DNA from: Anaerolinea sp. | GTDB taxonomy: Bacteria; Chloroflexota; Anaerolineae; Anaerolineales; Anaerolineaceae | Reading direction: 5' to 3' | NCBI GenBank assembly: GCA_029975055.1 | Contig: JARKPU010000013.1 | Location: forward strand, 62,001 to 126,000 | DNA length: 64,000 bases | In this document: positions 37,635 to 47,248 of the stretch, piece by piece | Numbering within the stretch: position 1 is the stretch's first letter | Layout: each line of letters opens with the position of its first letter | Translations under genes and position numbers: made by a program | The notes under the pieces: model-generated | The model's database searches: none | What the model saw: only the letters and a program-made list of their open reading frames with translations | Told to the model about the DNA's origin: nothing

Positions 37635-39361
37635 GGACTTTCCTGCGCCTGCTGCGGCTTCTGCGCCCATTCGCCTGGGAGGTGCTGCTCTCGGTGCTGC
37701 TCGGGACGGCGACCGTGGCAAGCGGGATTGGCCTGCTTGGCACATCGGCTTATCTGATTGCGCTGGCGGCCCTCCAGCCGGGAATCGCCCCGCTGCAGGT
37801 TGCGATCGTCGGCGTGCGCTTCTTCGGGCTTCTCCGCGGGGTTCTGCGCTACGCAGAGCGGCTTTCTACCCACTCGGTGAACTTTCGCTTGCTGGCGGAA
37901 CTCCGCGCGTGGTTCTATGAGCGCATCGAGCCGCTCGTGCCTGCGCGGTTGGGCACCTTCCAGGCGGGCGACCTGCTCAACCGGGCCGTTGCGGACGTGG
38001 ACGTGCTGCAGGATTTCTACGTGCGGCTGGTTGCCCCGCCTTGTGTTGCGCTGCTGGCCGGTGCCGGAATGAGCTGGTTCATCGGCCGGTATGCCGCGCT
38101 GTTGGGCGGGCTTCTTGCCGGGGGGATGCTCGCGGCGGGGGTGGGCATTCCGGCCCTGGTTTACCTGGCTTCGCGCCCAGCCGAAAGGCGCATCACCCAG
38201 GCACGCGCGCGCTTGAATGCCCGGCTGGTGGATTGCCTGCAAGGCATGCCGGATTGGGTCGCCTTTGGCCAGGAACAGAGCCTGTTGGGCGGGCTTCGCA
38301 CAGCCGGCGGGCAGTACACGCAAGCCGCCGAAGCGGCTGCCAACCTCGGCTCGGCAGGGGGGGCGCTTGCCTCTTTCACCGGGCACGCCACCCTGTGGCT
38401 GGTCGTCCTGGCAGCCATCCCGTTGGTTGGCGCCGGGGCGCTGGATGGCGTCTCGCTGGCAGTGGCAGCCCTGCTCACGCTGGCTTCCTTCGAGGCGGTG
38501 CTGCCGTTGAACCAGGCCGTAGCGCTGCTGGAAGGGGCACTGCAATCGGCACGGCGGCTGTTCGAGATCGCCGACCAGGCTCCGGCCGTCACAAATCCGC
38601 CTGGCGCGTTGCCATTGCCGGAAGAATGGGACCTACTCATCACCGGCCTCACGTTTCGCTATGCCGAAGCTTTGCCCCCCGCGCTGGACGGAGTCCACCT
38701 GCGCCTGCGCAAGGGGCGGGTGACGGCCCTGGTGGGGGCAAACGGAGCGGGTAAATCCACCCTGGCCGGGTTGATCTTACGGCTGTGGGATGCCCCTCCG
38801 GGGACGATCTTCCTCAAAGGGGTTGATATCCGCCTGTACCGGGCTGAGGAGCTGCGCAAACAAATTGCGCTTGTTCCGCAATCGCCCTACCTGTTCAGCG
38901 GAAGCCTGGCGGATAACCTGCGCCTGGGCAACCCGCAGGCCGGCGATGAGGCCTTGCGGCGGGCGGTGCAGCTGGCGGGCCTGGATGAGCTGGTCGCCCG
39001 CCTGCCGGGCGGTTTGAGCGCCCAGGTGGGGGCGCAAGGGATGCAGTTGAGCGGCGGAGAGCGCCGGCGCGTGGCGGCCGCCCGCGCCTTGCTGCGCGAT
39101 GCAAAGCTGCTCATCCTGGATGAACCCGCCGCCAACCTGGATCCGCATTCGGCACGCCGGCTGCTCCGCTCACTCATCGAGAGCAGCCGCGAACGCGCCG
39201 TCTTGTGGATTACGCATGACCTGACAGGGCTGGAGCAGGCCGATGAGATCGTGGTGCTGAGCCAGGGAAGGGTCATCGAACAAGGCGCGCCAGCCGAACT
39301 GCTCGAGCGCCGCGGCTGGTATGCCCGGGCCCTGCAAATCCAGCGCGAGTCGCTCCTCTGA
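37631..39361 (+). CDS. cydC: CydC-type ABC exporter subunit (thiol reductant export)
   Basis: 576 residues, six transmembrane segments then an ATPase domain with Walker A VGANGAGKSTLAG, signature QLSGGERRRVAAARALL and Walker B LLILDEPAANLDP. The N-terminal SGIGLLGTSAYLIALAALQP segment matches CydC. The ATG overlaps the cydD stop (ATGA); the frame is open earlier, but that part is the cydD gene in another frame. It is the heterodimer partner of CydD. Confidence 0.9.
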   Translation: MRTFLRLLRLLRPFAWEVLLSVLLGTATVASGIGLLGTSAYLIALAALQPGIAPLQVAIVGVRFFGLLRGVLRYAERLSTHSVNFRLLAELRAWFYERIEPLVPARLGTFQAGDLLNRAVADVDVLQDFYVRLVAPPCVALLAGAGMSWFIGRYAALLGGLLAGGMLAAGVGIPALVYLASRPAERRITQARARLNARLVDCLQGMPDWVAFGQEQSLLGGLRTAGGQYTQAAEAAANLGSAGGALASFTGHATLWLVVLAAIPLVGAGALDGVSLAVAALLTLASFEAVLPLNQAVALLEGALQSARRLFEIADQAPAVTNPPGALPLPEEWDLLITGLTFRYAEALPPALDGVHLRLRKGRVTALVGANGAGKSTLAGLILRLWDAPPGTIFLKGVDIRLYRAEELRKQIALVPQSPYLFSGSLADNLRLGNPQAGDEALRRAVQLAGLDELVARLPGGLSAQVGAQGMQLSGGERRRVAAARALLRDAKLLILDEPAANLDPHSARRLLRSLIESSRERAVLWITHDLTGLEQADEIVVLSQGRVIEQGAPAELLERRGWYARALQIQRESLL

Positions 39362-39438
39362 TGCGGAACTTCCGGCACCGCCTCGCCGTCCTATGAGTGG
39401 CGAAGGTCGCCCTTGAGTTCGTTCCCACGGAGGAAAAT

Positions 39439-41826
39439 ATGAAGCGACAGGGTTGGTTGCTCGGATTCATTCTATTCTTCCTGCTCGGTTTGTGTGCGAC
39501 TCCGGCCCAGGCCGATGGCATCATCATTCCGCCATGCGACCTGCGGCCATGCCCCCCGCCGCCCTGCACCATCGAACCCTGCCCGCCGCGCCCCATCTCT
39601 CAACTGGATATTCGTTACCACCACGTGGATGTGACGATTGATGACCAGGTGGCCACCACGCGGGTGGACCAGGTATTCTACAACCCAAACGAGTACAGCG
39701 TCGAAGGCACCTATGTATTTCCGCTTCCACAAGACGCCGTGGTGAGCAACTTCAAGCTTTGGGTGGATGGCGAGCCGGTGGAAGGCAAAGTGCTGGCGGC
39801 CGATGAAGCCCGGCGCATGTACCAGGAAATTGTCATTTCGCTGCGCGACCCGGCGCTGCTGGAGTACATCGGGCGCGGGGCTGTCAGGGCGAGCGTGTTC
39901 CCGATTGCTCCCAAGGGCGAGCGCCGCATCCAGCTGGAATATTCGCAGGTGTTAACGGCCGAAAAAGGCCTGGTGCGCTACGTTTACCCCCTGAACACCG
40001 AGAAGTTTTCGGCCAGGCCGCTGGAGGATGTGTCGGTAAAGGTGGAGATCCGCAGCAGGCAGCCCATCCGGGCCGTGTATTCGCCCACCCACAGCGTGGA
40101 TATCACCCGCGAAGGCGATTCCCAAGTGCTGGCAGGCTGGGAAGCGAAAAATGTGCTGCCCGACACGGATTTTGCGCTCTATTACTCCACCGGCGAGAGC
40201 GAAGCCTTTCACCTGCTCACTTTCCGCGACCCCGGCAACCCGGATGACCCGGATGGGTTCTTTTTGCTGCTCCTGGCCCCTAAAGCGCGGGCCGAGCTTC
40301 AGGCCGTTTCAAAGGATGTGATCCTGGTGCTGGATCGCTCCGGCAGCATGGAGGGTGAGAAGTTCCGCCAGGCGCAGGATGCGCTGCGTTACGTGCTGCG
40401 CAAGCTGAACCCGGAAGACCGCTTTTACCTGCTCGCCTTCTCCACCGGTGTGGAGACGTATGCTTCCGGCATGCGCCCGGCAGGCGATGCCCCCGAGGCG
40501 CTGGCCTGGGTGGATGGCTTGAGCGCCGGGGGCAGCACCGACATCAACCGCGCCCTGCTCGAAGCGCTCTCGGCTGCCGGTTCGGAGCGTCCGACGTATG
40601 TCATCTTCCTCACCGATGGACTTCCGACCGTCGGCGAGCTGGATAGCAGCAAGATTCTGGCGAATGTGACCCGCACGGCGGGGAGCAACATCCGCTTCTT
40701 CTCCTTTGGGGTTGGTTATGACGTGGATACGGTGCTGCTGGATTCTCTCAGCAGCGAGCACCACGGGCTGAGCACCTATGTGCGCCCCGATGAACCCCTT
40801 GACGAGGTGCTTTCGGCCTTCTATGAGCGCATCAGCACCCCGGTGATGACCGACCTGCAGATCGATTTTGGCTCGATGCGCGTCTATGATCTCTACCCGC
40901 TACCGCTGCCCGACCTCTTTGCGGGGACTCAGGCGGTGGTGGTGGGGCGTTACCGCGATGGCGGGGCGGCGAATATCAGCCTGAAAGGCAAGGTCAACGG
41001 TGAGGAACAGGTGCTGGAATTCCCTGAGCAGGCCTTCGCGCAAGATTCTCGCAGCCAGGCGGGTGAGTTGAGCGCGCTGCCGCGCCTGTGGGCCACCCGA
41101 AAAATCGGCTACCTGCTGAACCGGATTCGCCTGACGGGCGCCGACCAGGAAACGATCGACCAGATCGTGAAGCTGAGCGTGCGCTACGGTATCATCACGC
41201 CCTACACCTCCTACCTGGTGACCGAACCGATGCCTTTAGGGGTTGAACAGCAAGAGAAGATCGCCCAGGATGAGTTCGCCAAAGCGCAATCCACGAGCAT
41301 GGCGCCATCCGGCGAAGGGGCCTTCAACCGCGCGGCGCAGGAAGGCGCGATGCAGTCGGCCGAAGTGGCCCCCGATGCGGCTGAAACCGGGCAGGGGATG
41401 ATCCGGGTGGCGGGGCAGCGCACCTTCTTGCTGAGCGATGGGGTGTGGACCGATACAGCCTTCGACGGGCAGAGGATGAAGCCCGAGGTGGTGCCTTTCC
41501 TTTCGGAAGCTTATTTCAAGCTGGCGGAATCGCAGGCCGATGTGGGCGCCGCGCTGGCGCTGGGAGAGAAAGTGATCGTGGTGGTGGATGGCAAAGCCTA
41601 CCAGGTGGGCGAAGCCGGGCAAACGGCAACCCGCGAGCCTGCGCGGGATGAGACCCCCACCCCCAGGGCCGGGCCTTCTGTGACGCCCCTGCCGCAGAAC
41701 ACCCCGGAGGTGCCCACCCCGACCGATGCCCCCGCGCGGACTTCCAGCCCGGTATGCGCGGCGGTCATCCTGCCGGCGGCGGCGCTGATCGGGATGCTCA
41801 TCTACCGCCGGGCGAGGGTGATATGA
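39439..41826 (+). CDS. VIT and VWA domain membrane-anchored protein
   Basis: 795 residues. Signal peptide (about 1-25), a short Cys/Pro-rich stretch, a VIT domain (about 50-180, VDQVFYNPNEYSVEGTYVFPLP), a von Willebrand A domain with an intact MIDAS (Asp299 in VLDRSGSM, GGSTD, LTDGLPT), a C-terminal Thr/Pro-rich tether and one transmembrane helix before a basic tail. It resembles inter-alpha-trypsin-inhibitor heavy-chain-like bacterial proteins, with a likely role in extracellular adhesion or protein binding. The start follows GGAGGAAAAT; the frame's earlier ATG is not preceded by such a site. Confidence 0.9.
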   Translation: MKRQGWLLGFILFFLLGLCATPAQADGIIIPPCDLRPCPPPPCTIEPCPPRPISQLDIRYHHVDVTIDDQVATTRVDQVFYNPNEYSVEGTYVFPLPQDAVVSNFKLWVDGEPVEGKVLAADEARRMYQEIVISLRDPALLEYIGRGAVRASVFPIAPKGERRIQLEYSQVLTAEKGLVRYVYPLNTEKFSARPLEDVSVKVEIRSRQPIRAVYSPTHSVDITREGDSQVLAGWEAKNVLPDTDFALYYSTGESEAFHLLTFRDPGNPDDPDGFFLLLLAPKARAELQAVSKDVILVLDRSGSMEGEKFRQAQDALRYVLRKLNPEDRFYLLAFSTGVETYASGMRPAGDAPEALAWVDGLSAGGSTDINRALLEALSAAGSERPTYVIFLTDGLPTVGELDSSKILANVTRTAGSNIRFFSFGVGYDVDTVLLDSLSSEHHGLSTYVRPDEPLDEVLSAFYERISTPVMTDLQIDFGSMRVYDLYPLPLPDLFAGTQAVVVGRYRDGGAANISLKGKVNGEEQVLEFPEQAFAQDSRSQAGELSALPRLWATRKIGYLLNRIRLTGADQETIDQIVKLSVRYGIITPYTSYLVTEPMPLGVEQQEKIAQDEFAKAQSTSMAPSGEGAFNRAAQEGAMQSAEVAPDAAETGQGMIRVAGQRTFLLSDGVWTDTAFDGQRMKPEVVPFLSEAYFKLAESQADVGAALALGEKVIVVVDGKAYQVGEAGQTATREPARDETPTPRAGPSVTPLPQNTPEVPTPTDAPARTSSPVCAAVILPAAALIGMLIYRRARVI

Positions 41827-41995
41827 GGTTGTTGCGGTTGGTGGGTTAAAAAGAGTTTCCCCAGGCCGATGTGCTGCCACTCACAACTGCATGGGGAAAC
41901 AACCGAGAGGAGAATGCACCTTTTTTATACCTCCCGGATGTTAGATATACCTGAGCGTAAATTAAAAATAAGATAAGAAAAGTCGACAATGTTCC

Positions 41996-42030
41996 AAAAC
42001 ATCCCTGATGATAATCGCCGGGGATGTTTT
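41996..42030. terminator. Bidirectional terminator
   Basis: AAAACATCCC (41996-42005) and GGGATGTTTT (42021-42030) pair perfectly, between the VIT-VWA gene and the convergent tsaC. Confidence 0.85.
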
Positions 42031-42045
42031 CGTACGGGAGAGCCG

Positions 42046-42660
42046 TCATAAGGCCGCAGTGATCTCCTCGGCCGATATGGCCCCCTGACGCAGGACGGCG
42101 GGCGGGCTCTGCGTGCAATCCACCACCGTTGATGGCACGCCCCCGGGGCAGGCGCCCCCGTCTAGGAGCAGTTCAAAGCGCCCGTCGAGCTGACTGAGCA
42201 CGTCGGCGGCGGTGAGGGCATTGGCTTCCAGCGAGCGGTTGGCCGATGAAGCGGCCAGCGGTCCGGCTTTGCGCAAGAGTGCGAGCGCAAAGGGATGATC
42301 GGGCATGCGCACGCCGATGGTTGGGTAAGGGGAAAGGTTCGCAGGCAGGTCTGCCCGGCGCGGCACCACCAGCGTGAGGGCGCCTGGCCAGAAACGCCGC
42401 GCCAGAGCGAAGGCGGAGGGCGTCAGGCCGGGGGTGAGGGAATCCAGCTGCTCCACCGCGCCGACCAGCACGGCGATGGCCTTGAGCAGGTCGCGCGTCT
42501 TGGCTTCGAAGAGGTGTTCGATCGCCGCAGGCGAGAACGGATCGCAGGCCAGCCCGTAAACCGTATCGGTCGGGAATGCCACCAGGCCGCCTTCCTTCAA
42601 AACACGCAGAGCGGTTGGGATAGCGGCTGGGTCGCCGGCGGGCAATACCAGTGTGCGCAT
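42046..42660 (-). CDS. tsaC: L-threonylcarbamoyladenylate synthase (Sua5/YrdC family)
   Basis: 204 residues with the YrdC fold: GGLVAFPTDTVYGLACD near the N-terminus, LTLVVPRRA, TIGVRMPDHP and the PLAASSANRS end. It makes threonylcarbamoyl-AMP from threonine, bicarbonate and ATP for the t6A modification of ANN-decoding tRNAs. It lacks the extra Sua5 C-terminal domain. It lies downstream of prfA-prmC, a common bacterial order. Confidence 0.93.
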   Translation of the reverse strand: MRTLVLPAGDPAAIPTALRVLKEGGLVAFPTDTVYGLACDPFSPAAIEHLFEAKTRDLLKAIAVLVGAVEQLDSLTPGLTPSAFALARRFWPGALTLVVPRRADLPANLSPYPTIGVRMPDHPFALALLRKAGPLAASSANRSLEANALTAADVLSQLDGRFELLLDGGACPGGVPSTVVDCTQSPPAVLRQGAISAEEITAAL

Positions 42661-42669
42661 AGGTTTACC

Positions 42670-43518
42670 TCACAAGCTGATTTCGCAGATGCGGTCCAGG
42701 CCGGAGAGATCCTGGAGGATTGTCACGCGGGCAGCGGGGAACGCGCGCCTGGCCAGCCGGGCAGCTTCTGAACCCTGGCGGTATTCGATCTCCAGTAGAA
42801 CCAGCCCGCCCTCTGCCACGCGGCCGGCTGCCTGGCCGAGCAGCCTGCGGATGAGCCGGAGACCATCTTCACCGCCATCGAGCGCCAGCGCAGGCTCGTA
42901 GCGGCCCACAGGAAGCCCTGAGAGCGCCCGGGAGGGGATGTAAGGCAGATTGGCGCATATCAGGTCAAACGGCCCTTCCAGCGCCTCCAGGAGGTCGGAG
43001 GCCAGGCAGTGTACCCGCCCGGCGGCTGCGTGCCGGAGCGCGTTGGCCTGCGCTACCCGCAGCGCCCGCCAGGAAAGGTCGGCGGCCAGGACGTGAAGGT
43101 CCGAGATGTGGTGGGCAAGACTCACGGCGATGCAGCCGGACCCGGTGCCAACATCCACAGCCTTACGGCGGCCTGGGTTCGCCTTCAGGTAGGCCAGGGC
43201 GCGCTCGACGAGTTGTTCCGTCTCGGGGCGCGGGATGAGCACATCCGGGGTGACGTGAAACGCCAACCCGAAGAATTCCTGCTCGCCGGTCAGGTAGGGC
43301 AGCGGTTCACCGGCGCAGAGCCGCGCCAGCAAGGCATCGAGCTCAATCCGTTGTTCATCCGCCAGCTGGAATTCGGGGTGGGCCAGCACCCAGGCGCGCT
43401 GCCGCCGGAGGGCATGCGCTAAGAGTGCCTGGGCTTCGAGGCCGGGGTGCTCGCTCGCTTCGCCCAGCTTCAAGCGGGCGCGCGCAAGCCAATCGCCCAG
43501 GTTAACGCTCGTCCTCAT
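42670..43518 (-). CDS. prmC: Peptide chain release factor N5-glutamine methyltransferase
   Basis: 282 residues. N-terminal helical substrate-binding region, then a SAM-binding Rossmann domain with [15 protein letters not shown]. The active-site motif, usually NPPY, is NLPY here. It methylates the Gln of the GGQ motif of release factors, including the upstream prfA product. The ATG at 43518 lies inside the end of prfA (17-base overlap), so translation is coupled; the same frame runs open much further into prfA but that part is shadow sequence. Confidence 0.92.
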   Translation of the reverse strand: MRTSVNLGDWLARARLKLGEASEHPGLEAQALLAHALRRQRAWVLAHPEFQLADEQRIELDALLARLCAGEPLPYLTGEQEFFGLAFHVTPDVLIPRPETEQLVERALAYLKANPGRRKAVDVGTGSGCIAVSLAHHISDLHVLAADLSWRALRVAQANALRHAAAGRVHCLASDLLEALEGPFDLICANLPYIPSRALSGLPVGRYEPALALDGGEDGLRLIRRLLGQAAGRVAEGGLVLLEIEYRQGSEAARLARRAFPAARVTILQDLSGLDRICEISL

Positions 43519-44575
43519 CGGCCCCGGCTGCCAGGCGCTCGGCCTCGCTGCGCAAGGAAAGCTCGTCGATGAACACGTCAATTTCACCATCGAGCACGGC
43601 AGCCATGTTGTACGATGAGACGCCCGTGCGGTGATCGGTGACGCGCGACTGCGGGAAGTTGTACGTGCGGATCTTCTCGGAGCGCTCGCCCGTGCCGACC
43701 TGCGAGCGGCGCGTATCTTCCAGGTCTTGCCGGCGTTTTTGCTCCTCGATTTCGTACAGTTTGGCGCGCAGAATGCCCATCGCGCGCAGTTTGTTCTGCA
43801 GCTGCGAGCGTTCGTCCTGGCAGGCCACCACGATTCCGGTCGGGATGTGGGTGATGCGCACGGCCGTGGAGTTCTTCTGCACATTCTGGCCGCCTGCACC
43901 CGCAGAGCGATAGACATCGATTTTGATATCGGACTCGGGAATGTTGATCTCCACCTCGTCCACCTCGGCCAGCACGGCCACGGTGGCGGTGGAGGTGTGG
44001 ATACGCCCGCTCGACTCGGTGACCGGGATGCGCTGGACACGGTGCACGCCGGATTCGTACTTCAAACGCGAGAAAGCGCCTTTGCCTTTCACCGTGAAGA
44101 TGATTTCCTTATACCCGCCGATGCCGGTTTCGTTCTGCGAAAGCACTTCCACCTGCCAGCGGCGCTTCTCGGCATAGCGGGAATAAATGCGGAAGAGATC
44201 TCCGGCGAACAGAGCGGCCTCGTCGCCGCCGGTTCCGGCGCGGATTTCGACAATCACGTTGCGGTCGTCGCGCGGGTCTTTGGGCACGAGGAGGGTCTTG
44301 AGGTTCTTCTCCAACTCGTCGCGCCGCTCGCTCAATGAAACGAGGTCGGCTTCTGCCATCTGGCGCAATTCTTCGTCATCAGAATTGGCCAGGCTGCGTG
44401 TGTCCTCGATCTGCTGCAGTACCGAGCGGTATTCCTTGCCCTTGGAGACGATCTCCTCAAGGTCGGCGCGTTCTTTGGCAAATTCGGCGACTTTCTGGTA
44501 ATCGTTGACGTTTTCTTCGATCAAGACGCCCAGTTCATCATACCGGGCTTCGATGGTGGCGATTTTTTCGAGCAT
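43502..44575 (-). CDS. prfA: Peptide chain release factor 1
   Basis: 357 residues, normal for RF1. GGQ occurs in [10 protein letters not shown], and the stop-codon recognition tripeptide is PVT in [10 protein letters not shown], the RF1-type PxT that reads UAA and [14 protein letters not shown] sequence follows. It leads the minus-strand operon prfA-prmC-tsaC; an extended -10 promoter lies about 65 bases upstream. Confidence 0.96.
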   Translation of the reverse strand: MLEKIATIEARYDELGVLIEENVNDYQKVAEFAKERADLEEIVSKGKEYRSVLQQIEDTRSLANSDDEELRQMAEADLVSLSERRDELEKNLKTLLVPKDPRDDRNVIVEIRAGTGGDEAALFAGDLFRIYSRYAEKRRWQVEVLSQNETGIGGYKEIIFTVKGKGAFSRLKYESGVHRVQRIPVTESSGRIHTSTATVAVLAEVDEVEINIPESDIKIDVYRSAGAGGQNVQKNSTAVRITHIPTGIVVACQDERSQLQNKLRAMGILRAKLYEIEEQKRRQDLEDTRRSQVGTGERSEKIRTYNFPQSRVTDHRTGVSSYNMAAVLDGEIDVFIDELSLRSEAERLAAGADEDER

Positions 44576-44641
44576 ACAGGTTCTTTTCTGTCTTTCGGTG
44601 CGGATAGTCAGCCGCCCGCTGCCGGGCGAGTGCAGCCTTCA

Positions 44642-44650
44642 ATTATACCA
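44642..44650 (-). promoter_or_regulatory. Extended -10 promoter of prfA
   Basis: On the minus strand TGGTATAAT (44650-44642) gives an extended -10; the leader would be about 60 bases. The -35 is poor. Confidence 0.55.
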
Positions 44651-44674
44651 GCATCGAGGGAAGGCCGGCGGGCT

Positions 44675-45154
44675 TCATGCTCCCATCCAGGCGAGGATCG
44701 CCTCGGCGGCAGCCGGCACCAGCGCCGCGGCGCGCGCCGACAGCCCCTGCACGAAGCCGAATTCATATCCGCGCACCGAGGCCAGCAGCGCGCGCGGGGT
44801 GCGCCCATGCAAGGCCCCGGCGATCGCCAGGCAGGACGCCGGGGTGAGGTGGTGGGTGAGCGGAGAGGCCTGGTACCTGCCCTCGAGCTCCTCCAGGTGA
44901 ATTTCCTCCGCCACGCTGCCGGTGTGCGCGTCGATGAACACGACCTGAGCATACCGCTCGAATTCGTCGGCAATCTCCGGGGTGAGCTGGAGCAGGTAGC
45001 GCAGGTCGGCACTGGGCAGGCTCAGCTCGCTGCATTCCTGAGGTGTTTCAGGCAATGTGCCGCCCAGGCGGGAGGCCAGTTCGCGCAGCACCTGCCAGGC
45101 CACGCCGTCATCCTGGCGGTCGGTGTTCCCATAAGCGATGATCAAGGTGGGCAT
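44675..45154 (-). CDS. Hydrogenase maturation protease
   Basis: 159 residues. The N-terminal IIAYGNTDRQDDGVAWQVL matches the GN-x-x-x-x-DDG nickel-binding signature of HycI/HoxW-type proteases, and FIDAH supplies the next acidic ligand. It should cut the short C-terminal tail of the hydrogenase large subunit after nickel insertion. It lies just downstream of that gene but behind a terminator, with its own TATAAT six bases before the ATG, so it is probably transcribed separately and leaderless. Confidence 0.85.
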   Translation of the reverse strand: MPTLIIAYGNTDRQDDGVAWQVLRELASRLGGTLPETPQECSELSLPSADLRYLLQLTPEIADEFERYAQVVFIDAHTGSVAEEIHLEELEGRYQASPLTHHLTPASCLAIAGALHGRTPRALLASVRGYEFGFVQGLSARAAALVPAAAEAILAWMGA

Positions 45155-45160
45155 GGAGTG

Positions 45161-45166
45161 ATTATA
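45161..45166 (-). promoter_or_regulatory. -10 of the leaderless hydrogenase protease gene
   Basis: TATAAT on the minus strand (45166-45161) ends six bases before the ATG at 45154; no ribosome site fits. Confidence 0.55.
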
Positions 45167-45194
45167 CCGTCCGGTTGCGGGTGCGCAGGCAACC

Positions 45195-45222
45195 AAAATG
45201 CGGGTGGCAGCGCCACCCGCAT
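45195..45222 (-). terminator. Terminator of the hydrogenase operon
   Basis: ATGCGGGTGGC (45198-45208) and GCCACCCGCAT (45212-45222) form a perfect 11-bp stem; TTTT follows on the minus strand. Confidence 0.85.
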
Positions 45223-45241
45223 GGTTTTCGGAGTTCGGCCG

Positions 45242-46669
45242 TTACAACCCGCGGCTGAGGGTCTGCGTCAGGTTGCCTTCGGCGTCATACACATCCACCA
45301 CCATGGGCATTTGCCCCACGGCATGCGTGGAGCAAGACAGGCACGGGTCATAGGCGCGGATGGCGGCCTCGACGCGGTTGAGCATGCCCTCGGTGACGGT
45401 GGGGCCTTGAATGTACGTCTTGGCGACCGAGTCAACCGCTTCGCTCATCGCGTAGTTGTTGTGTCCGGTGGAGACGATCAGGTTCACCTTCTTAATCTGC
45501 CCGCGGTCGTCGGTCCAATAATGGTGCAGCAGGGTGCCGCGCGGTGCTTCGATCACCCCCACGCCCTCACCCTTGACTTCCATGCGCGTGTTGAGGATAT
45601 CGGTGCTGAGGATATCGGGGTCGTCGAGAAGCTCGCGGACGCGCTCCGCGGCGAAGAGCGTCTCGATAAGGCGCGCGTAGTGGTAATAGAGCGTGTTTTC
45701 GACCGGCTTCCCGCCGTTGATCTGGCGGTAGCGCTTGAATTCGGCTTCGGCGAGCGGGGTGCGCAAGTGTTCCGCGATGTTCAAGCGCCCGAGCGGGCCA
45801 ACCCGGTAAGCGCCTTGCGGCCAGCCGAGTTTCTTATAGTAGGGGAACTTCAGGTAAGACCAGTCCTCGACGTGCTCGGCAATCACATCCAGGTAATTCT
45901 GTGCCGAGAAGCGTTCCAACTGCGCGCCCTGGCTGTCGATCAGGCGGATCTCGCCATCGTAAAGCTCGAGGCCGTTATCGGGGGTGATCAGGCCGAAGTA
46001 GCCGGTGGGGAAGACGGCGAACTTGCGGATATCTTCCATGTTGGCTTCGGCCCAGCCGCGCATCACCTCGATGCCTGCCTGGATGGTGGCGATCGAGGCG
46101 TCGAGGCCTTTCAAGATGGTGTCGCGCTCATCGGGGTGCAGGGCTTTATTCACCCCGCCCGGAACGGCGAAGTTCGGGTGGACGCGCTTGCCGCCCAGGA
46201 TGGCAATGATCTCCTGGCCCCACTTGCGCAGGCCAACGGCCTTGACGGCCAGGTCGGGGTTCGCCGAGGCGATGCCGAGCACATTGCGAATGGCGGGGTC
46301 GGCGTCGAAGCCCAGGAGCAAATCGGGGCCGGCCAGCTCGAAGAAGTGCATGCCGTGGCTCTGGACGACCTGCCCCATGTGCATCAACTCGCGCAGCAGC
46401 GAGGCTGGGCGGGGCGGCGGGCAGCCCATCACCACATCGCCGGCCTTGGCCGAAGCCAGGTGATGGCTCACCGGGCAGATGCCGCAGATGCGCGGGGTGA
46501 TATAGGGCATCTCGAACACCATGCGGCCTTCGCAAAACTTCTCGAAACCGCGGAATTCGTTCACATGGAAGTAGGCGTGTTTGACCTTCTCCCCATCCAT
46601 GTGGATGGTGACCTTGGCGTGCCCTTCGATGCGGGTTACGGGTTCAATTGTAATCTTTTCAGCTACCAT
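45242..46669 (-). CDS. hoxH: [NiFe]-hydrogenase large subunit, group 3 (HoxH-like)
   Basis: 475 residues. Nickel-site cysteines are Cys62/Cys65 in RICGICPVSHH and Cys443/Cys446 in DPCLSCSTHA. A 25-residue tail follows, the expected substrate of the maturation protease encoded downstream. The sequence resembles cytoplasmic bidirectional NAD(P)-linked hydrogenases. It is last in the operon NuoG-like - small subunit - large subunit, 9 bases after the small subunit. Confidence 0.93.
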   Translation of the reverse strand: MVAEKITIEPVTRIEGHAKVTIHMDGEKVKHAYFHVNEFRGFEKFCEGRMVFEMPYITPRICGICPVSHHLASAKAGDVVMGCPPPRPASLLRELMHMGQVVQSHGMHFFELAGPDLLLGFDADPAIRNVLGIASANPDLAVKAVGLRKWGQEIIAILGGKRVHPNFAVPGGVNKALHPDERDTILKGLDASIATIQAGIEVMRGWAEANMEDIRKFAVFPTGYFGLITPDNGLELYDGEIRLIDSQGAQLERFSAQNYLDVIAEHVEDWSYLKFPYYKKLGWPQGAYRVGPLGRLNIAEHLRTPLAEAEFKRYRQINGGKPVENTLYYHYARLIETLFAAERVRELLDDPDILSTDILNTRMEVKGEGVGVIEAPRGTLLHHYWTDDRGQIKKVNLIVSTGHNNYAMSEAVDSVAKTYIQGPTVTEGMLNRVEAAIRAYDPCLSCSTHAVGQMPMVVDVYDAEGNLTQTLSRGL

Positions 46670-46678
46670 GTTTTCCTC

Positions 46679-47221
46679 CTACCGCCAGTGCAGCAGGTCA
46701 CCTTTCAATTCCGGCTTGCGGCCCTGGGCCAGTTCGCTGAGCACGTAGAAGATCGCATCGGGGTCGGGAGGGCAGCCCGGCAGGAAGATATCGACAGGGA
46801 CGACCTCATGAATGGCGCGCACCCTGGTCATCCTGGCCAACTCGGGGTCGGACGGGATTTTCCCCTCCGAGTCGGTGCTCTCGGTCTCCACATAGGCGCG
46901 GCGCAGGGCCTCTTCGATGGTGAAGAAGTTGCGCATGGCAGGCACACCGCCGAAAACGGCGCAGTCGCCGAGGGCCACCAGCAGTTTGCAGCGCTTGCGC
47001 ATGCGGTGAGCCACCTCTTCGTTGGCCGTGTTATTGATTCCCCCTTCGAGGATGCCCACATCCACGCCGCTTTCATCCGGCTCTTTCAAGTCGGTGATCG
47101 GCGTGGCGCGAATATCGGTCAGTTCGGCGATGGTAAGAATGCGTTCGTCGATATCGAGCAGTGACATGTGGCATCCCGCGCAGCCGCACATCCAATCGGA
47201 TGAAATTTTTGGTTTAGCCAT
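46679..47221 (-). CDS. hoxY: [NiFe]-hydrogenase small subunit, group 3 (HoxY-like)
   Basis: 180 residues with the proximal [4Fe-4S] ligands: CGCAGCHMS at residues 12-18, LGDCAVFGGVPAMRN, and LPGCPPDPDAIF. It is short and lacks the medial/distal cluster domain and Tat signal of membrane-bound types, so it is a cytoplasmic group 3 form. It passes electrons between the nickel-iron site and the NuoG-like subunit. Confidence 0.93.
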   Translation of the reverse strand: MAKPKISSDWMCGCAGCHMSLLDIDERILTIAELTDIRATPITDLKEPDESGVDVGILEGGINNTANEEVAHRMRKRCKLLVALGDCAVFGGVPAMRNFFTIEEALRRAYVETESTDSEGKIPSDPELARMTRVRAIHEVVPVDIFLPGCPPDPDAIFYVLSELAQGRKPELKGDLLHWR

Positions 47222-47248
47222 ACCGTTTCTCCTGATGATGGTTACCAG

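Noticed and set aside
41855..41900. Inverted repeat GTTTCCCCA / TGGGGAAAC after the VIT-VWA gene
   Set aside because: The loop is 28 bases and no T-run follows; the better terminator is at 41996-42030.
42670..44040. prmC frame open for 456 codons
   Set aside because: The first part overlaps prfA in another frame and has no methyltransferase sequence; PrmC begins at 43518.
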